Of a stretch of 64,000 nt of DNA, positions 43,455-51,313 are shown one piece after another (position 1 is the stretch's first letter; each line of letters starts with the position of its first letter). The notes under the pieces are model-generated. The model searched no databases, was not told the DNA's origin, and was given only the letters and a program-made list of their open reading frames with translations. This DNA is from Hymenobacter negativus (GTDB lineage Bacteria; Bacteroidota; Bacteroidia; Cytophagales; Hymenobacteraceae), in contig NZ_JAEDAE010000006.1 of the NCBI RefSeq assembly GCF_016056375.1, positions 124,001-188,000 on the forward strand. The letters run 5' to 3'. A program made the translations under genes and the position numbers.

Positions 43455-44453
43455 CTAGCTAATGGGCACTTTGCGCAGAATAGCCTCAATCAAATCCTGG
43501 GTCCGAATGCCATCGGCTTCGGCCTCGTAGGTGAGCAGGATGCGGTGGTTAAGAACATCGGCGGCTACTTCCTTGATGTCTTCGGGCAGCACGTAGTCGC
43601 GCCCTTCGAGGTATGCCACAGCTTTGGAAGCCCGGTGCAGGGCAATGCTGGCCCGGGGGCTGGCCCCGAACTGCACGGCCTGGCCAAATTCGGGCAGGTC
43701 GTAGTCGGCCGGCCGGCGGGTAGCAAACACCAGCTCAATCAGGTAGTTTTCGAGGGTATCCGAAATTTGCACCTGATTGATTTGCTGACGAATACCGAAA
43801 ATATCGTCTTTGGTCAGAATAGGCTGCACATCCTCCACAAAGCTTAGGTTGGCCATGCGGCGCATCACCTCCAGCTCGTCGGCCTTTTTGAGGTAGTCAA
43901 CGTGCACCTTCAGCATGAAGCGGTCTACCTGCGCCTCGGGCAGCGGGTAGGTGCCCTCTTGCTCCACAGGGTTTTGGGTGGCCAGCACCAGAAAAGGCAG
44001 GTCAAGCGGGTACGTGGTGTCGCCGATGGTGACCTGCTTTTCCTGCATGGCTTCGAGCAGGGCACTCTGCACCTTTGCCGGCGAGCGGTTGATTTCATCG
44101 GCCAGCACGAGGTTGGCGAAAATCGGCCCTTTCTTCACCTCGAAAACCGACTGGTTCTGATTGTAAATCATCGTACCCACCAGGTCCGACGGCAGCAGGT
44201 CGGGCGTGAACTGCACCCGCTGAAAGTGCAGATGCAGCACCTTGGCCAGGGTCGAAATAGTGAGGGTTTTAGCTAGGCCCGGCACTCCTTCCAGCAGGAT
44301 GTGCCCGCCGGTAAACAGCCCAATCAGCAAGCGGCTGAGCAGGGGCTGCTGCCCCACCACCACCTTGCCCATCTCCGAAAATACCTGGCGAATGAGGGGA
44401 TGATAGTCGACGGGAGACGTCGGCGCGGGGGGAGTATCAGAAGCAGGATTCAT
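43455..44453 (-). CDS. MoxR-family AAA+ ATPase
   Basis: This is a 332-aa AAA+ protein with Walker A GVPGLAKT at 56-63, Walker B LVLADEINRSPAKVQSALLE, sensor 1 FLVLATQNPVEQEGTYPLPE and the C-terminal lid with FGASPRASIALHRASKAVAY. This is the MoxR/RavA type; such ATPases usually act with a VWA or DUF58 partner as metal-centre or complex maturation chaperones. The partner gene is not visible here because the neighbour downstream is convergent. The ATG at 44453 (MNPASD) is chosen. Confidence 0.93.
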   Translation of the reverse strand: MNPASDTPPAPTSPVDYHPLIRQVFSEMGKVVVGQQPLLSRLLIGLFTGGHILLEGVPGLAKTLTISTLAKVLHLHFQRVQFTPDLLPSDLVGTMIYNQNQSVFEVKKGPIFANLVLADEINRSPAKVQSALLEAMQEKQVTIGDTTYPLDLPFLVLATQNPVEQEGTYPLPEAQVDRFMLKVHVDYLKKADELEVMRRMANLSFVEDVQPILTKDDIFGIRQQINQVQISDTLENYLIELVFATRRPADYDLPEFGQAVQFGASPRASIALHRASKAVAYLEGRDYVLPEDIKEVAADVLNHRILLTYEAEADGIRTQDLIEAILRKVPIS

Positions 44454-44762
44454 ATGTAAGATAATGGGCAAAACAGTGGCTGCAAGGTAGGCACAAGGCC
44501 GGGGCTGTCCGGCACCTGCGCCCCAGATTCACTCAGCTATGCCACGCCCTCCGCCTTAGCACCTACATCTATTAAAACAATACGCATTCCTTTTGCATCA
44601 TACTATAAATCAAGAATAAAGCCCTGTTAACGCATTCTAAACAGTAAAGCCAACGTAGAATTTGGCATCATTTAGAGGTATAATTAAAAGATTCTTCTAC
44701 TTTTACATCCTCCTACTTTCACGTGCATTTATCAATTTACCCCACTGTCTGGCACCATCTTT
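44454..44762. other. Gene-free spacer upstream of the exosortase locus
   Basis: No open reading frame or RNA gene is visible. The right half is A/T-rich and carries TACTTTTA at 44698-44705, one base off the -7 consensus, 57 bp before the ATG of the small exosortase substrate. It probably contains divergent promoters. Confidence 0.4.
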
Positions 44763-44978
44763 ATGAAGTCACTTTTCCTCAAGCGTTTACTTCCAGCCAT
44801 GGCGCTGGTAATTGCTGCCAGCGCCATCGCCCTGGCACAGCCCAATAACGGTGGTCCGGGGGCCGACCCCGACCCGGACCCCACCAACACGCCCATCGAC
44901 GGCGGTGTTTCGCTGCTGCTGGCCGGCGGCGTTGCCTACGGTGTCAAGCACTTGCGGGCGCGGCGCAAGAAGGTCTAG
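44763..44978 (+). CDS. PID-CTERM small exosortase substrate
   Basis: This is a 71-aa protein with two signals and almost nothing between them. Residues 1-26 form a signal peptide (MKSLFLKRLL ... AIALAQ). Residues 27-43 are a short acidic Pro/Gly linker with DPDPDP. Residues 44-70 form a tripartite sorting tail: PIDGG (44-48), a hydrophobic helix (49-61) and a basic end HLRARRKK. This matches the PID-CTERM tail that accompanies Hymenobacter-type exosortases (NCBI naming recalled from memory). If cut at PID, the mature peptide is only about 20 residues. The exosortase gene starts 95 bp downstream. Confidence 0.78.
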   Translation: MKSLFLKRLLPAMALVIAASAIALAQPNNGGPGADPDPDPTNTPIDGGVSLLLAGGVAYGVKHLRARRKKV

Positions 44979-44998
44979 CTACTTTTATTTATTCCTTT

Positions 44999-45072
44999 AG
45001 CCGTCAGCAACACACTACTTAACGCCCCCGCCACTGGCTGGAGTGGCGTTAGGTAGTGTGTTGCTGACGGCT
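44999..45072. repeat. Inverted repeat with 28-bp arms before the exosortase gene
   Basis: The arms 44999-45026 and 45045-45072 pair over 28 bp; the only imperfect pair is T-G, a wobble in plus-sense RNA. It fills the space between the small substrate gene (stop 44978) and the exosortase ATG at 45074, one base after the right arm. It may act as a terminator or attenuator, but no U-tract follows. Confidence 0.88.
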
Positions 45073-45073
45073 T

Positions 45074-45658
45074 ATGCCTGGTTTTATGCCTACCTCTCCC
45101 GCCATTCGTGATTACGGTAGCCGGCAGTTGCTCCGCTTTTTGCTGCTAACCGGGGGCATGTACCTACTCTGGTTTTTTGGCTACGAACAGTGGCTGGCCC
45201 TCGATGGCCGCCTGGATTTGGCCCTGTGTGCCAACATTGCCCAAACCAGCGCCCGCCTGCTGCAAACCGCCGGTTTCGACGCAGTAGTGGCTCCGAACAA
45301 TGCCTACCTGCTGCTGATGAGCGGCCACCCCTCCGTCATTGTAGGCATTCCCTGCAATGGACTGGTACTTTATGCGCTTTTCGGTGGGTTTGTGTTGGCT
45401 TTTCCTGGCCCTTGGCGGCGCAAGCTATGGTTTATTCCGGCGGGCATGGTGCTCATCTGGGTACTAAATATATTGCGCGTAGCAGCGCTGGCCATCAACC
45501 ACAGCTATGCCTACCAGTCCGTCTATTTCAACCACCATTACACCTACACCTTCGTAGTGTACGGCTGCATTTTCGGCCTGTGGATGCTGTGGGCCAAACG
45601 CCTGGCCGTGTACGACCGCCAGCATTCCGCCCCATCTACGACTTTTGCAGGTGCCTGA
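45074..45658 (+). CDS. xrtX: Exosortase (XrtX-like)
   Basis: This is a 194-aa integral membrane transpeptidase of the exosortase/archaeosortase family. The predicted catalytic triad is visible: Cys94 in GIPCNGLVLY, Arg135 in WVLNILRVAALA, and a His in FNHHYTYTFVVYG (154 or 155). There are about five or six TM helices. It processes proteins carrying C-terminal sorting tails such as the PIDGG protein just upstream. The assignment to the XrtX subtype rests on genus context and the following small membrane protein, and is less sure than the family. Starts at 45074 and 45086 are both possible. Confidence 0.85.
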   Translation: MPGFMPTSPAIRDYGSRQLLRFLLLTGGMYLLWFFGYEQWLALDGRLDLALCANIAQTSARLLQTAGFDAVVAPNNAYLLLMSGHPSVIVGIPCNGLVLYALFGGFVLAFPGPWRRKLWFIPAGMVLIWVLNILRVAALAINHSYAYQSVYFNHHYTYTFVVYGCIFGLWMLWAKRLAVYDRQHSAPSTTFAGA

Positions 45659-46157
45659 TTCTCTTTATAGCCAGCCTGCAACACGCTCCTCGCAGGTGGG
45701 ACGCTGGACGCTAATAGCGCTGCTGCTGCTGGCCCTTCTGCTCATTGGCATCTACGACGACCCGACCCTCACCTTTCTGACGGTGATGTGGGAGCGGCTG
45801 CTGGCCGCCAGTGGCCTGCACCGCTTGGCGGCAGCTATGCAACAGGGCATCAATGGCGGTATTACCAAACGCCTGCTGCCCGCTGTGGCCACCTACGCAG
45901 TTCTTTACCTTGGCATCTGCCTGCTGCTGCTGCGACTGGTGCTAGCCCCGGCCCAGTGGCGTATGGCCGTGAAGCTGTACGCCGGCATTCTGGCCGTATA
46001 TGTGGGCATTACCCTGGTGGGCAAGTTGGCCGGCGATGCCGTGTGGGCCTACCGGCTCAGCCGCCAGATTCTGGATTTTGTGGTGAGCCCGCTGCCGGTG
46101 GCGGGGCTCTACGTGCTGTTCCGGGCCGGCTTTGGCCCACGGGTTGCCCGCACTTAG
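45651..46157 (+). CDS. Exosortase-associated membrane protein
   Basis: This is an about 168-aa protein with four TM helices: about 16-30 (LIALLLLALLLIGIY), 73-95 (VATYAVLYLGICLLLLRLVL), 103-120 and 140-155. It overlaps the exosortase gene by 8 bp if GTG 45651 is the start (TTG 45645 is the alternative; there is no ATG), so translation is coupled. The position matches the small 'XrtX-associated membrane protein' that accompanies this exosortase type. The function is unknown; a partner in substrate handling or polymer attachment is an inference. Confidence 0.72.
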   Translation: MPDSLYSQPATRSSQVGRWTLIALLLLALLLIGIYDDPTLTFLTVMWERLLAASGLHRLAAAMQQGINGGITKRLLPAVATYAVLYLGICLLLLRLVLAPAQWRMAVKLYAGILAVYVGITLVGKLAGDAVWAYRLSRQILDFVVSPLPVAGLYVLFRAGFGPRVART

Positions 46158-46445
46158 GGTAAGGCAACGGCGCATCGGGCTGAGAGTAAGGACCTGTGCT
46201 GAAACAAAAACAGCTAAATATTTTTCTGTTTTTCAATCACAAAACCTCATTGCCGAGGCGCTGAGGCCGGTTGTGCATAAACCGAACAAAAAAACCGGGT
46301 TTAATTCCATCTTTTTGGAACCAAAATTGCGCACTGCATAAACACCTTAACCTGGGCCCTTTATCGTTCGATACGCTTGCCTGTGCCACCGCCTGTGCGG
46401 AAGGCGCCCGGGACCATTTTGTCCATTTTTTTCCTTCTGTTCAGC

Positions 46446-48656
46446 ATGAAAAAACACTTACTTCTGGCCTTCCTTTTCATGTTCGCCGGCAGCCTGTTGG
46501 GGCTGACGCCGGCCCGGGCCTCGCACCTGCTGGGGGCCGACATGACGTACACCGCCCTGGGCAACAACCAATACCGCGTCAACCTGCGGGTGTACAACGA
46601 ATGTTCGGGCATCCCAAACCCCACCTACACGCTCGAATGCCGCAATGGCGGCTGCAATGCCACGGCTACCGTAACGGCCACGCTCGTGGCGCAGGGCAGC
46701 CCGGTGATACCGCTGCCCCTGTGCCCGGGCACGCCCGGCAGCTGCGCCAGCCCGTCGTCGGTTTATTCGCTCTACAATTTCACTACCTACCAGGCCACCG
46801 TCACGCTACTTCCCGGGCAGTGGACGATGAGCACCAGCAACGCCGCCCGGCCCACGGTAGCCAATATTGTGGGCTCGCCCGACCTGTACACAGAAGCGTA
46901 TCTGGACAACCGGGGCACCAACATTACCAACACTTCCCCGCAGTTTGATGCCCAGGATGTTCCGATTCAGTACGTGTGCGTGAACCAGCGCACCACGTTC
47001 GGCTTTTCGGCTATGGAGCCCGATGGCGACTCAGTGGTGTATTCGCTGGCAGCGCCGCTGATGGCTTGTGGGACACAGGCCACTTATACCTCGCGTCCGT
47101 ACACTGGCACGCCTATCATCACTCTTACTACCAACCCTTTGTGTGTAATGGATGTTTCGGCATACCAAAGCGGCACTTTGTATTCGCCCACACTGCCCAT
47201 GCCAGTAGGCTTCGATACGACAGGCACTTGCCCAATCAAGCAGGGGGTACCAATCTTTCGGCTGAACCAGGAGGCCCGTACGGTCACGTTTTTGCCGAGT
47301 TACTATGCGCCACCCACCTCAACAGCCGACGGCCGCAACAAGTATCAGGTAGCCATTGAAGCCACAGAGTACCGCCGCGTAAATGGGGTGCGCCGCGTAG
47401 TGGGCCGGATACGCCACGAGGCCATGCTTATTGTGATGGATTGCGGGGCGAACACCGTGCCCAGCCCGGCCCGCCTAAGCAGCGCCACGGCAGCCTCCCA
47501 CGCCGTGGCCGTAAATACCGCCGACACCACCAAACTCACGGTTTATACCTGCAACTACGCCCGGGTCCGCCTCAACTTCACCGACCCCGACAACCTGCGC
47601 ACGCCCAGCGCCCACCAGCAGCTCACCGTCACGCTGCCCACCGACCTAGCCACCAATTCGCAGCTGCTGGCCGGCGGCGACGTAGGTACCTTCAGCCTGA
47701 GCGGCAATGGCACCGAAAATCCGGTGGGCACCTTTTTCTTTCAGCCGGCTCCGACCACGGCGGGCAGTATCATTCGCATCAATGTGCGAATTGAGGACAA
47801 CGCCTGCCCCGTGAAAGGCCGCCAGAACCGCGTCATCGTTATCAAAGTGCTGCGCCGGGGCTTTGCCGCAGCGGTGGCCGCCGGCGGCAACCCCAATCCC
47901 TTCATCTACACGGGCGGGTCGCTGGCTATCCAGGGCCTGGCCCAGCGGCCCGATTCTGTACGGCGCATTGCCCAGAACATGACGGCCGCGCAGACTTACA
48001 CCTACCAGTGGCGCGTGCAGGGCGATGGCCTGAATACCGCCCAAGCTTCATCGCCCAACATCACCGTGACCCCGACGGTTACCAGCCGGTATTTCCTCAC
48101 GGTGACTCCCACCATTGGTGGCAGTGGCTGCGGCGATACCACCTCCGTGCTGGTGCAGGTATTGTCGCCGCTGGTAGCGCCCGTCATTTCGCGGGCCGGC
48201 AACGTGCTCACCAGCAACTTCCCCACCGGCAACCAATGGTACCTCAACGGCCAGCCGATTGCGGGAGCTACGGGCCAATCCATTGTTGCCACCACCAGCG
48301 GCACCTACACGGTGCGGGCTACTGTCGTGGTGGGCGGCACCAGCTACACCACGCCTATGTCAGCGGCGCAAACGGTGCTGTCGGCGCAGCGGGCGCTGGC
48401 CGGGGCCAGCCTGAGCGTGGCCCCCAACCCCACGCCCGACGGCCGCCTCAGCGTGGTGCTCACCGGCTACCGCCTGCCCGTCGAGCTCACCGTGCTCGAC
48501 GCCCTGGGCCGCACGGTGGGCCGCGCCGCCATTGCCAGCCCCAGCCCGCAGGGCGCCGCCCAGGCCCTGGACCTGACCGGCGTAGGCCCCGGCGTCTACG
48601 TGCTGCAGGTGCGCACCGCCGCCAGCCTCGAAACCCGACGCATCGTCCGCGAATAA
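46446..48656 (+). CDS. Secreted T9SS type A protein, tandem paralogue 1
   Basis: This is a 736-aa protein with a signal peptide (MKKHLLLAFLFMFAGSLLGL). The mature N-terminus ASHLLGADMTYTALGNNQYR, then LRVYNECSGIP, matches the conserved start of many Bacteroidota gliding/adhesin proteins. Further shared blocks are GQWTMSTSNAARPT, NIVGSPDLYTEAYLDNR, TADGRNKYQVAIEATEYRRV and TDPDNLRTPSAHQQLTVTLP. The C-terminal 90 residues are a T9SS sorting tail (SVAPNPTPDGRLSVVLTGYR to RRIVRE). The next gene is a full-length paralogue. It is probably a surface structural protein; no enzyme motif is seen. The ATG at 46446 is chosen by the signal peptide. Confidence 0.85.
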   Translation: MKKHLLLAFLFMFAGSLLGLTPARASHLLGADMTYTALGNNQYRVNLRVYNECSGIPNPTYTLECRNGGCNATATVTATLVAQGSPVIPLPLCPGTPGSCASPSSVYSLYNFTTYQATVTLLPGQWTMSTSNAARPTVANIVGSPDLYTEAYLDNRGTNITNTSPQFDAQDVPIQYVCVNQRTTFGFSAMEPDGDSVVYSLAAPLMACGTQATYTSRPYTGTPIITLTTNPLCVMDVSAYQSGTLYSPTLPMPVGFDTTGTCPIKQGVPIFRLNQEARTVTFLPSYYAPPTSTADGRNKYQVAIEATEYRRVNGVRRVVGRIRHEAMLIVMDCGANTVPSPARLSSATAASHAVAVNTADTTKLTVYTCNYARVRLNFTDPDNLRTPSAHQQLTVTLPTDLATNSQLLAGGDVGTFSLSGNGTENPVGTFFFQPAPTTAGSIIRINVRIEDNACPVKGRQNRVIVIKVLRRGFAAAVAAGGNPNPFIYTGGSLAIQGLAQRPDSVRRIAQNMTAAQTYTYQWRVQGDGLNTAQASSPNITVTPTVTSRYFLTVTPTIGGSGCGDTTSVLVQVLSPLVAPVISRAGNVLTSNFPTGNQWYLNGQPIAGATGQSIVATTSGTYTVRATVVVGGTSYTTPMSAAQTVLSAQRALAGASLSVAPNPTPDGRLSVVLTGYRLPVELTVLDALGRTVGRAAIASPSPQGAAQALDLTGVGPGVYVLQVRTAASLETRRIVRE

Positions 48657-48675
48657 CTTCTGAAGTGGCCATTTG

Positions 48676-48722
48676 AGTGGCTGAGTATTCCCAAAGGTTG
48701 TCTTTGGGAATACTCAGCCACT
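48676..48722. repeat. Inverted repeat with perfect 21-bp arms
   Basis: The arms 48676-48696 and 48702-48722 are perfect complements around a 5-nt loop, 19 bp past the stop of the first T9SS paralogue. A short T-poor tail (cttcttgc) follows. It may act as a terminator or as an mRNA 3'-end stabiliser. Confidence 0.85.
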
Positions 48723-48804
48723 TCTTGCTATTTCACTGAAATTCATTGATATATTACCCCCGATTTCAATCACCCGTTTCCTTCCACTTTTTCAATTTTT
48801 ACCC

Positions 48805-51036
48805 ATGAAGAACCGTTTACCCATTGTTCTATTCATCCTGCTTTTTGCGTGTGGTCTGCTGGGCGGGCTGCCGTCGGCACAGGCCTCGCACCTTTTGGGC
48901 TGCGACATGACCTATACCTCGCTGGGCAACAACCAGTACCGGGTGAAATTCCGCCTCTACCGCGACTGCTCCGGTATCCAGGCTTCGCCCTTCGTGCTGG
49001 AGTGCCGCAACGGCGGCTGTAATGCCACGGCCACCGTAACGGCCCCACTCGTGCAGCAGGGCCCCACTGTTACCGCTAATCCACTGGGACCGAACACGCC
49101 CGGCACCTGCGCCAGCCCGTCGGCCCTCTACCCGCTCTACGACTTCACTACCTATGAAGCCACCGTCACGCTGCCCCCCGGCCAGTGGACGATGAGCACG
49201 AGCCAAGGCTCGCGCCCCACCATCGCCAACATCGTTGGCTCGCCCGACCTGTATGCCGAAGCCTTCCTCGACAACCGCAGCAGCGGCAGCACCACGGTGG
49301 CCAACACTTCGCCCCAGTTCGACCCGCAGGATATTCCGATTCAGTATTCCTGCGTGAACCAACTCAATTCCCTCGGCTTCTCTTCCATTGAGCCCGACGG
49401 AGACTCGCTGGTATATGCCCTGGTGGCTCCACTGGGGGCTTGTGGCACGCTCATTTCGTATGCTCCTTACCTCAACCAGCCCGCGCCTGTGCTCATTAGC
49501 TCGAATCCGGTCTGCTTGTTCAGTCCGGTAGCATCGGGCAGCAACAATTTCTCTCCTACCCTGCCCCTCCCGGTAGCACTGGATACAACCGGCAGCTGCC
49601 CTCTGCTCACCGGGCGCCCACGCTTCAGACTCAACCAGACGGCCCGCACCATCACGTTCATGCCGAACGTGTACACCCCAGCTACATCGGCCGCCGATGG
49701 GCGCAACAAGTACCAGGTAGTGGTCGAAGTGACCGAATACCGCCGCATCAACGGCGTGCGCCGCGTAGTGGGCCGTGTGCGCCGTGAGGCCGTGGTTATC
49801 GTTATCGATTGCGGAGCCAACAATGTTCCGCGCCCAGTGGTGGCCGTGGCTCGCACTATCAACTCCGGCACCAGCACCTACAACTCTGTCGACTCTACGC
49901 AAATCAATGTTGCCTCGTGCAGCTTCTCCCGTGTCTCGCTCAACTTCACCGACCCCGACAACCTGCGCACACCCAGCGCCCACCAGCTGCTCACCGTTAC
50001 GCTGCCGGCCGATATTAACACTAACTCTCAGCTGCTGTCCTCGGGCGACATTGGCTCGTTCTCCATTACCGGCAATGGTACCGAGAACCCGGTTGGTACG
50101 CTGTATTTCCAGCCTTCGCCCAGCATGGTAGGCCGGCTCATTCGCCTCAACTTCCGGGTTGAAGACAATGCCGCGCCCGTGAAGGGGGTGCAAACCCGCG
50201 TGGTAGTGGTGCGGGTTGTGCGCAACAACGCCGCCTCGCTGGTAACGGCCGGGGTGGCCGGCGGTGGCTCGGCCGACCTATGCGCCGGCGGCACGCTAGT
50301 GCTCCAAGCCAACGCCATGCGCCCGGACTCGGTGCGCCGCCTCTCCAACAACACCACCGTGCCCCAGACCTACGCTTACTTGTGGACGGTGCGCGGCGAC
50401 GGCCTAAACCAAGCCCAGGCCACCAGCGCCACCATCAGCGTGGCCCCCACGCGCACCAGCCGCTATAGCCTAACCGTGTCGCCTCTCACCGGCTTCGGCA
50501 CCAGCTGCAGCGATACCACGTCGGTACTTGTGCGGGTGCTGCCGGCCGCAGCCGCTCCGGTGGTTACCCGCAACGGCCTTGTGCTCACCAGCAGCTACGC
50601 CACGGGCAACCAGTGGTACCGCGACGGTTTGCCCATTGCCGGTGCCACCGCCCGCACCCTCACAGTTACCGCCAATGGGTCTTACTCGGTGCAGACCCTG
50701 GTAGCGGGCAGCGCCCTCGGTAGTTGCCTGTCGCCCTTCTCAGCGGCGCAAACGGTGCTGTCGGCACAGCAGGCGCTGGCCGGGGCCAGCCTGAGCGTGG
50801 CCCCCAACCCCACGCCCGACGGCCGCCTCAGCGTGGTGCTCACCGGCTACCGCCTGCCCGTCGAGCTCACCGTGCTCGACGCCCTGGGCCGCACGGTGGG
50901 CCACGCCGCCATTGCCAGCCCCAACCCGCAGGGCACCGCCCAGGCCCTGGACCTGACCGGCGTAGGCCCCGGCGTCTACGTGCTGCAGGTGCGCACCGCC
51001 GCCAGCCTCGAAACCCGACGCATCGTCCGCGAATAG
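48805..51036 (+). CDS. Secreted T9SS type A protein, tandem paralogue 2
   Basis: This is a 743-aa paralogue of the preceding gene with the same layout: signal peptide (MKNRLPIVLFILLFACGLLG), ASHLLGCDMTYTSLGNNQYR, GQWTMSTSQGSRPT, NIVGSPDLYAEAFLDNR, SAADGRNKYQVVVEVTEYRR and TDPDNLRTPSAHQLLTVTLP, with the same T9SS tail. The bodies of the two proteins have diverged (many substitutions in the middle third and in residues 470-650), but the last 297 bp differ at only six positions. A terminator follows directly, and the A/T-rich integrative element begins after it. Confidence 0.85.
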   Translation: MKNRLPIVLFILLFACGLLGGLPSAQASHLLGCDMTYTSLGNNQYRVKFRLYRDCSGIQASPFVLECRNGGCNATATVTAPLVQQGPTVTANPLGPNTPGTCASPSALYPLYDFTTYEATVTLPPGQWTMSTSQGSRPTIANIVGSPDLYAEAFLDNRSSGSTTVANTSPQFDPQDIPIQYSCVNQLNSLGFSSIEPDGDSLVYALVAPLGACGTLISYAPYLNQPAPVLISSNPVCLFSPVASGSNNFSPTLPLPVALDTTGSCPLLTGRPRFRLNQTARTITFMPNVYTPATSAADGRNKYQVVVEVTEYRRINGVRRVVGRVRREAVVIVIDCGANNVPRPVVAVARTINSGTSTYNSVDSTQINVASCSFSRVSLNFTDPDNLRTPSAHQLLTVTLPADINTNSQLLSSGDIGSFSITGNGTENPVGTLYFQPSPSMVGRLIRLNFRVEDNAAPVKGVQTRVVVVRVVRNNAASLVTAGVAGGGSADLCAGGTLVLQANAMRPDSVRRLSNNTTVPQTYAYLWTVRGDGLNQAQATSATISVAPTRTSRYSLTVSPLTGFGTSCSDTTSVLVRVLPAAAAPVVTRNGLVLTSSYATGNQWYRDGLPIAGATARTLTVTANGSYSVQTLVAGSALGSCLSPFSAAQTVLSAQQALAGASLSVAPNPTPDGRLSVVLTGYRLPVELTVLDALGRTVGHAAIASPNPQGTAQALDLTGVGPGVYVLQVRTAASLETRRIVRE

Positions 51037-51052
51037 CGTAATTTAAGACATA

Positions 51053-51092
51053 AAAAAAGCCGGTTCACTTCGCGAAGTGAACCGGCTTTTTT
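51053..51092. terminator. Perfect 40-nt palindromic terminator
   Basis: A self-complementary stem centred on cgcg (aagccggttcacttcg and its complement) is flanked by A6 and T6. It ends the second T9SS gene and marks the left edge of the atypical region. Confidence 0.9.
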
Positions 51093-51258
51093 GCACTCTG
51101 AACTTAGTACCGGAGACGGGAGTACACCATTCAGTAAAGCAACGAAGGCTTTCATATACAAAACACGCCCTATTGTCCCAAAACAGCATAATCAACAAGT
51201 CGTCCCTCATTCTTTACTTTACTTTTTACGGTCTTATAAGGAATGTTTGTCCCCTATG

Positions 51259-51291
51259 TTGCCCCCCATTCCCCGATTAACCTTAACTTTA
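51259..51291 (+). promoter_or_regulatory. Candidate promoter of the integrase gene
   Basis: TTG at 51259-51261 and TAACTTTA at 51284-51291 (one base off TAnnTTTG) are 22 bp apart. The ATG at 51314 follows after another 22 bp. Confidence 0.45.
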
Positions 51292-51313
51292 CTGGAGCAT
51301 ACAAGCTCTAGTT

